Source of the DNA: Alphaproteobacteria bacterium
GTDB taxonomy: Bacteria > Pseudomonadota > Alphaproteobacteria > DSM-16000 > Inquilinaceae
Direction: 5' to 3'
Assembly (NCBI GenBank): GCA_028277405.1
Contig: JANQGH010000098.1
Location: forward strand, 62,001-126,000
DNA length: 64,000 bases
Below, piece after piece: positions 60,969 to 64,000 of this stretch. A program made the translations under genes and the position numbers. Each line of letters starts with the position of its first letter. Position 1 is the stretch's first letter. The notes below the pieces were generated by a model that made no database searches, had not been told where the DNA came from, and was given only the letters and a program-made list of their open reading frames with translations.

Positions 60969-62678
60969 TCAATGGGCGAACCGAATGTTCAGGGTCTGCT
61001 CTTGCCCTTTGCTGCTGGCGCGGACTTCCGTCGCGGCAAGGCGGATGAAGTAGCCGGACAGGCGGGATAGATGAACTTCTTCGTCGGCTAACGCATCCGG
61101 ATCGGGTGGCCCCTCGGGCAGTTCGATCGGTGCGCCGCGATAGTGCAGGTAGAGGTCGAGATAGGTCCGGTCGAAGCGCGCCTCGAGCCGCACCTTGCGG
61201 TCCTCATTGTTTGCCAGCGCGACGTCGAGCACTTCGCTCACGGTGGGGATTGCCTCGCGCACCATGTCGGGCCGCAGGCCCCAGCTCTTGCCGCAGCGTT
61301 GCAGGAAACTGGCCACCTGTTCGATATCGAGTTTGTCCAGGTCGATGTCCAGAGACGCGCGGCGCGCAATACCGATGTGAAAGGCCAGATTCAACCCGAT
61401 GGCCACGACCGTCGCGAAGGCGAGCGGCGAATGGGTGAAGGCATGCAACGCAACGGGCAGCCGGTCATAGACCTCCGGCAGGAAGTCGACGCTGAGCCCG
61501 GCGATGATGGACGTGCCGACGATCAGGATCGTGCGTGGCGTGATCGGGTGGGCCATGACGAGTTGAAGGCCCGAGACGATGACGAAGCACGCGACGTAGA
61601 CCAAAACCGCGCCCTTCACCGGCGCCGGCATGGTGACGAACACGGTCGTGACCAGCGGCGAGAATGCCAGCAGCGCGAACAGGGCGCCGGCGACAAAGCC
61701 CAGCCGGCGCGAGATAATTCCGGAGGCCAGCGACAGGCCCACATTGCTGGACGAGGTGGATGGCGCCATTCCCCCCGCCAGGCCCGCCAGGATGGTTGCC
61801 ACGCCGTTGGCGAGCACGCCACCGCCGACGGACTTCATTTCCGGCGCCGTCCAGGAGCTGTCGTTAATCCGTTGGCAGGTGGAGATGACGCCGATCGCCT
61901 TCACCGTGGTTGCCAGGCCGGCAATCAGGAACGGGACCAAAAGCGCCATGTCGAAGCTAAGCTGCCAGGGCGCGTGAAGTTGCGGCAGCCCGACCAGGGA
62001 GGCTTGTTCCCATAGCGCGAGCGAGGCCTGCGGCATGATCTGCAGCGCGACGGCCGCCAGATAGCCGACCACGATGCCGATCAGCACGGAATAGGTGCGG
62101 AAGTGGCGTCCGCCCCAGATGGTCAGCAAGTACATGATCGCGACGGTCGCGATACCGATCGCCGCCTCCACCGGATCGGCCTCGTGATCATGCGCGTCAT
62201 AGCCGGCCATGTAGGACACGCCGACGGGAATGAGGGAGATGCCGACCATGGCGATAATGACGCCCGTTACTTCCGGCGGCATCACGACACGCAACCGGTT
62301 CACGAACCGGGACAGCAAAACCTGAAAGGCGCCCGCGATGATGATCATGCCGAACAGCAGCGACAAACCGCCCGTGGAGGCCGCCAGGGTCGAGGCCGGC
62401 AGGAAGCCGGGGCCCGCCACGCTGGGGCAAAGGTAGCCGGACCCCACCGGGCCCCGTCTCAACGACTGCAGAATCGTCGATATCCCCAGGACGATCATGG
62501 TGATGCGGATCAGATCATGGGTGGTGGCCAGCCCGGCACCCGCCGCACCGACGATGACAGCCGCCATCACCAGCGTCGACGACATGGCGAAGCTGTGCTG
62601 CAGGCCCATGACAAGGGCGATGTGCGGGCGGACCGGCTCGTCGGTGCCGATCGCTATGTTGTCCGGCTTTTGCGCCAT
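60969..62678 (-). CDS. NCS2 family nucleobase permease with C-terminal anti-sigma-kinase-like domain
   Basis: A 569-aa protein. Residues about 15-425 are a 14-helix uracil/xanthine permease (MGLQHSFAMSS, CPSVAGPGFLPAS, GGMAPSTSSSNVGLS as the NCS2 signature region). Residues about 450-569 are soluble. The order SEVLDVALAN, a strand pair (VRLEARFDRTYLDLYLHYRG) and LSGYFIRLAATEVRAS resembles RsbW/HATPase_c_2 domains, though the Gly-rich ATP motifs are degenerate. A STAS protein gene lies 18 bp upstream on the same strand, which supports a partner-switch type interaction. Substrate is probably a purine or pyrimidine. Confidence 0.8.
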   Translation of the reverse strand: MAQKPDNIAIGTDEPVRPHIALVMGLQHSFAMSSTLVMAAVIVGAAGAGLATTHDLIRITMIVLGISTILQSLRRGPVGSGYLCPSVAGPGFLPASTLAASTGGLSLLFGMIIIAGAFQVLLSRFVNRLRVVMPPEVTGVIIAMVGISLIPVGVSYMAGYDAHDHEADPVEAAIGIATVAIMYLLTIWGGRHFRTYSVLIGIVVGYLAAVALQIMPQASLALWEQASLVGLPQLHAPWQLSFDMALLVPFLIAGLATTVKAIGVISTCQRINDSSWTAPEMKSVGGGVLANGVATILAGLAGGMAPSTSSSNVGLSLASGIISRRLGFVAGALFALLAFSPLVTTVFVTMPAPVKGAVLVYVACFVIVSGLQLVMAHPITPRTILIVGTSIIAGLSVDFLPEVYDRLPVALHAFTHSPLAFATVVAIGLNLAFHIGIARRASLDIDLDKLDIEQVASFLQRCGKSWGLRPDMVREAIPTVSEVLDVALANNEDRKVRLEARFDRTYLDLYLHYRGAPIELPEGPPDPDALADEEVHLSRLSGYFIRLAATEVRASSKGQEQTLNIRFAH

Positions 62679-62696
62679 CGTGGTCGCCCTTGGCGA

Positions 62697-63035
62697 TCAG
62701 GGGCGTAGAGAGGCGAGCGCCTCGTCAAGGCTGGCATGCATGCTGACATGCTTGCACAGGCTGGCGCATTGCAGCCGATCTTTAACTTCCGGCCGGCAAT
62801 TCGACAGCAGCATCGCGCAGTTGTTTTCGTCCAATCGCGTCGCCAGCACATGCAGACTTCGATAGCCGGCGGAGTTGAGCGAGTAGAGGTTTTCCAGGTC
62901 GATGATGATCGGCTTCGAACTGTTCTGCGTGTGCGGAAGTACTTCGTCGAGCAAAAGTGGCGCTGTTCGACTGTGAAGCCTGCCGCAAAGCTTCAGGACC
63001 AGGGCTTCGTCGAACTCCTTGGCAAAAACATCCAT
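62697..63035 (-). CDS. STAS-domain protein (anti-anti-sigma-factor-like)
   Basis: A 112-aa single STAS domain. VLKLCGRLHSRTAPLLLDEVLP and PIIIDLENLYSLNSAGYRSL follow the SpoIIAA/RsbV pattern; the Ser in LNSAGYRSL is at or near the phosphorylatable position. It should bind a RsbW-like domain, and such a domain is predicted at the C-terminus of the permease encoded 18 bp downstream. ATG 63035 is chosen; GTG 63053 would add six residues. CASLCKH shows a Cys pair of unknown use. Confidence 0.82.
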   Translation of the reverse strand: MDVFAKEFDEALVLKLCGRLHSRTAPLLLDEVLPHTQNSSKPIIIDLENLYSLNSAGYRSLHVLATRLDENNCAMLLSNCRPEVKDRLQCASLCKHVSMHASLDEALASLRP

Positions 63036-63157
63036 CCCGATCACCGTCGACACGTCGCTTTTATTCGCTCGACCTTCAACCTACCGGGTCGATCCGGCGA
63101 ACTCAATTGAGCCAAGGTCGATGAATCGTATCGCGGCGCATCGGTCCGCTAGGGCTC

Positions 63158-64000
63158 TTAGACGGTGCGCGGCGGTCGGCTGTTGTTCCGGGCGACGTAG
63201 GTGCCCCATTCCAGCAGATTCTTGCTGCAATCATCGCGGTCGATCGACACCTCGATCAGGGCAGGGCCGTCATGGCTCGATGCCTCGCCGATCGCCAGGT
63301 CAAGCTCGCCGACGGTCGCGGCTTTCAAGCCCAACCCGTTGCCGTCCGTGGCGTTGAACACGGACATGAGGGCGGCATAGTCCCAGTTCTTGATCACGTT
63401 GTACGGGCCGTCGTGGATCTCCACCTCGATCGTGTAGCCGCCATTGTTGATCAGGAAGATGATCGGCCGGACCCCGTAGCGGATCATGGTCGAGATTTCC
63501 TGCGCGGTCATTTGGAACGATCCGTCGCCGATCAGGGCGATGACCCTCCGTTCCGGACTGCCCAGCGCGTACCCAAGTGTGGCGCCAACCGACCAGCCGA
63601 TGGAGCCGTACTGCATTTGGATCTCAAACCGGGCATCGGACGGCAGGTCCAGTTGCAAGCCATTGAACCAGGAATCACCGGTTTCAGCGATCACCGCGCT
63701 CTCGTGATTGAGCAGGCGTTGCACCCGATCGAACAGAACCCGCGTGGTCATCGGGTCGTCGGCGTTGGCTTGTCGAGGCGCGGGACGTTCCTCGGCAATG
63801 CGGCGATAGGCGACGATAGAGGCGTCGTTGGGGCGCAGTTTAGGCGCCAGTGCGGTCAGAAAATCGGCCAGGGCGACGTCGTTGTAGGTTCGTCCCGGCA
63901 TCACGACGCTGTCGGGCCGCGCAAGGATCATTTTGGCCGGATTGATCAGGGCGGATTGCCCCACGGTCGTATAGTCGGTGAAGGTCGTCCCGGCATAAAG
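63158..64000 (-). CDS. pdc: pyruvate decarboxylase, C-terminal part (5' beyond window edge)
   Basis: Thiamine-pyrophosphate enzyme that converts pyruvate to acetaldehyde and CO2. The frame is open to position 64000, so the N-terminal part lies outside. The visible C-terminal 280 residues hold the TPP motif from GDGSFQMTAQE to INN, preceded by AETGDSWFN and FEIQMQYGSIGWSVGATLG, and followed by GGYTIEVEIHDGPYNVIKNWDYA. This run is shared with Zymomonas/Acetobacter and plant PDC rather than acetolactate synthase or indolepyruvate decarboxylase. Bacterial PDCs are rare. Confidence 0.88.
   Translation of the reverse strand, partial: LYAGTTFTDYTTVGQSALINPAKMILARPDSVVMPGRTYNDVALADFLTALAPKLRPNDASIVAYRRIAEERPAPRQANADDPMTTRVLFDRVQRLLNHESAVIAETGDSWFNGLQLDLPSDARFEIQMQYGSIGWSVGATLGYALGSPERRVIALIGDGSFQMTAQEISTMIRYGVRPIIFLINNGGYTIEVEIHDGPYNVIKNWDYAALMSVFNATDGNGLGLKAATVGELDLAIGEASSHDGPALIEVSIDRDDCSKNLLEWGTYVARNNSRPPRTV

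Noticed and set aside
1..64000. CRISPR arrays, tRNA or rRNA genes, integrases and prophage genes
   Set aside because: I saw no regularly spaced direct repeats, no cloverleaf-like TTCGANTC arms near gene gaps and no integrase motifs.

Overview
The window is a dense, high-GC, protein-coding stretch with about 50 genes. I see no rRNA, tRNA, CRISPR array, integrase or intact insertion sequence. Gene content points to a free-living heterotrophic alphaproteobacterium, probably of a Rhodospirillales- or Hyphomicrobiales-like lineage. The reasons are many periplasmic-binding-protein ABC importers, a TAXI-type binding protein, a cytoplasmic SoeABC-type molybdoenzyme, FadR-type GntR regulators, a DUF6502/DUF5666 pair, and many 4-base ATGA-type gene overlaps. 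The lineage is inferred from family content, not measured.

Layout. 0-5 kb: the end of a D-2-hydroxyacid dehydrogenase, an NlpC/P60 peptidase with an M17 aminopeptidase, a GST and a DAO-type flavin oxidoreductase. 4.7-7.7 kb: a minus-strand operon of an MFS transporter, a HupE/UreJ-like membrane protein and a TAXI binding protein. 7.9-12.6 kb: a complete three-subunit Mo/Fe-S/NrfD complex, best read as sulfite:quinone oxidoreductase SoeABC. 12.6-18.6 kb: a GMC oxidoreductase, then an acyl-CoA synthetase, an NTF2-like protein and a DHA2-type efflux pump that look less GC-rich and may be acquired. 18.7-21.8 kb: class I fructose-bisphosphate aldolase and a DUF6502 plus DUF5666 lipoprotein pair.

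21.8-33.4 kb looks like one carbohydrate regulon. A minus-strand sugar ABC importer operon with an embedded argininosuccinate-lyase-like enzyme is divergent from a ROK regulator, a large PIG-L deacetylase-like protein and an EamA exporter, with a PfkB kinase facing them. 33.7-36.8 kb is a flotillin operon: an unknown coiled-coil protein, a YqiJ-like OB-fold membrane protein and a YqiK-like flotillin. 36.9-39.4 kb holds an NTF2-like secreted protein and an amino-acid ABC binding protein and permease without an ATPase.

39.4-46.9 kb is a peptide-type ABC operon with a fused permease-ATPase, divergent from a GntR regulator and an M20 carbamoylase/hydantoinase; a perfect 18-bp palindrome lies between them. 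46.9-57.2 kb is a ten-gene minus-strand sugar catabolic operon: ribose-type ABC importer, GntR regulator, TIM-barrel isomerase, two SDRs, acetoacetate-decarboxylase-like enzyme, rhamnose-mutarotase-like protein and D-2-hydroxyacid dehydrogenase. It is divergent from an enolase-superfamily sugar-acid dehydratase. Together these suggest non-phosphorylative catabolism of an L-sugar or sugar acid.

57.2-64 kb holds single genes: NUDIX, metallophosphoesterase, cyclic-nucleotide-binding protein, cupin, DUF1810 and a FAH-family hydrolase. It ends with an NCS2 permease carrying a C-terminal region that resembles an anti-sigma-factor kinase, a STAS protein just upstream of it, and the C-terminal part of a plant/Zymomonas-like pyruvate decarboxylase that runs off the right edge. 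The most unusual items are the NCS2/STAS pair, the sugar operon with an acetoacetate-decarboxylase fold, and the flotillin operon with an unrecognised first gene.
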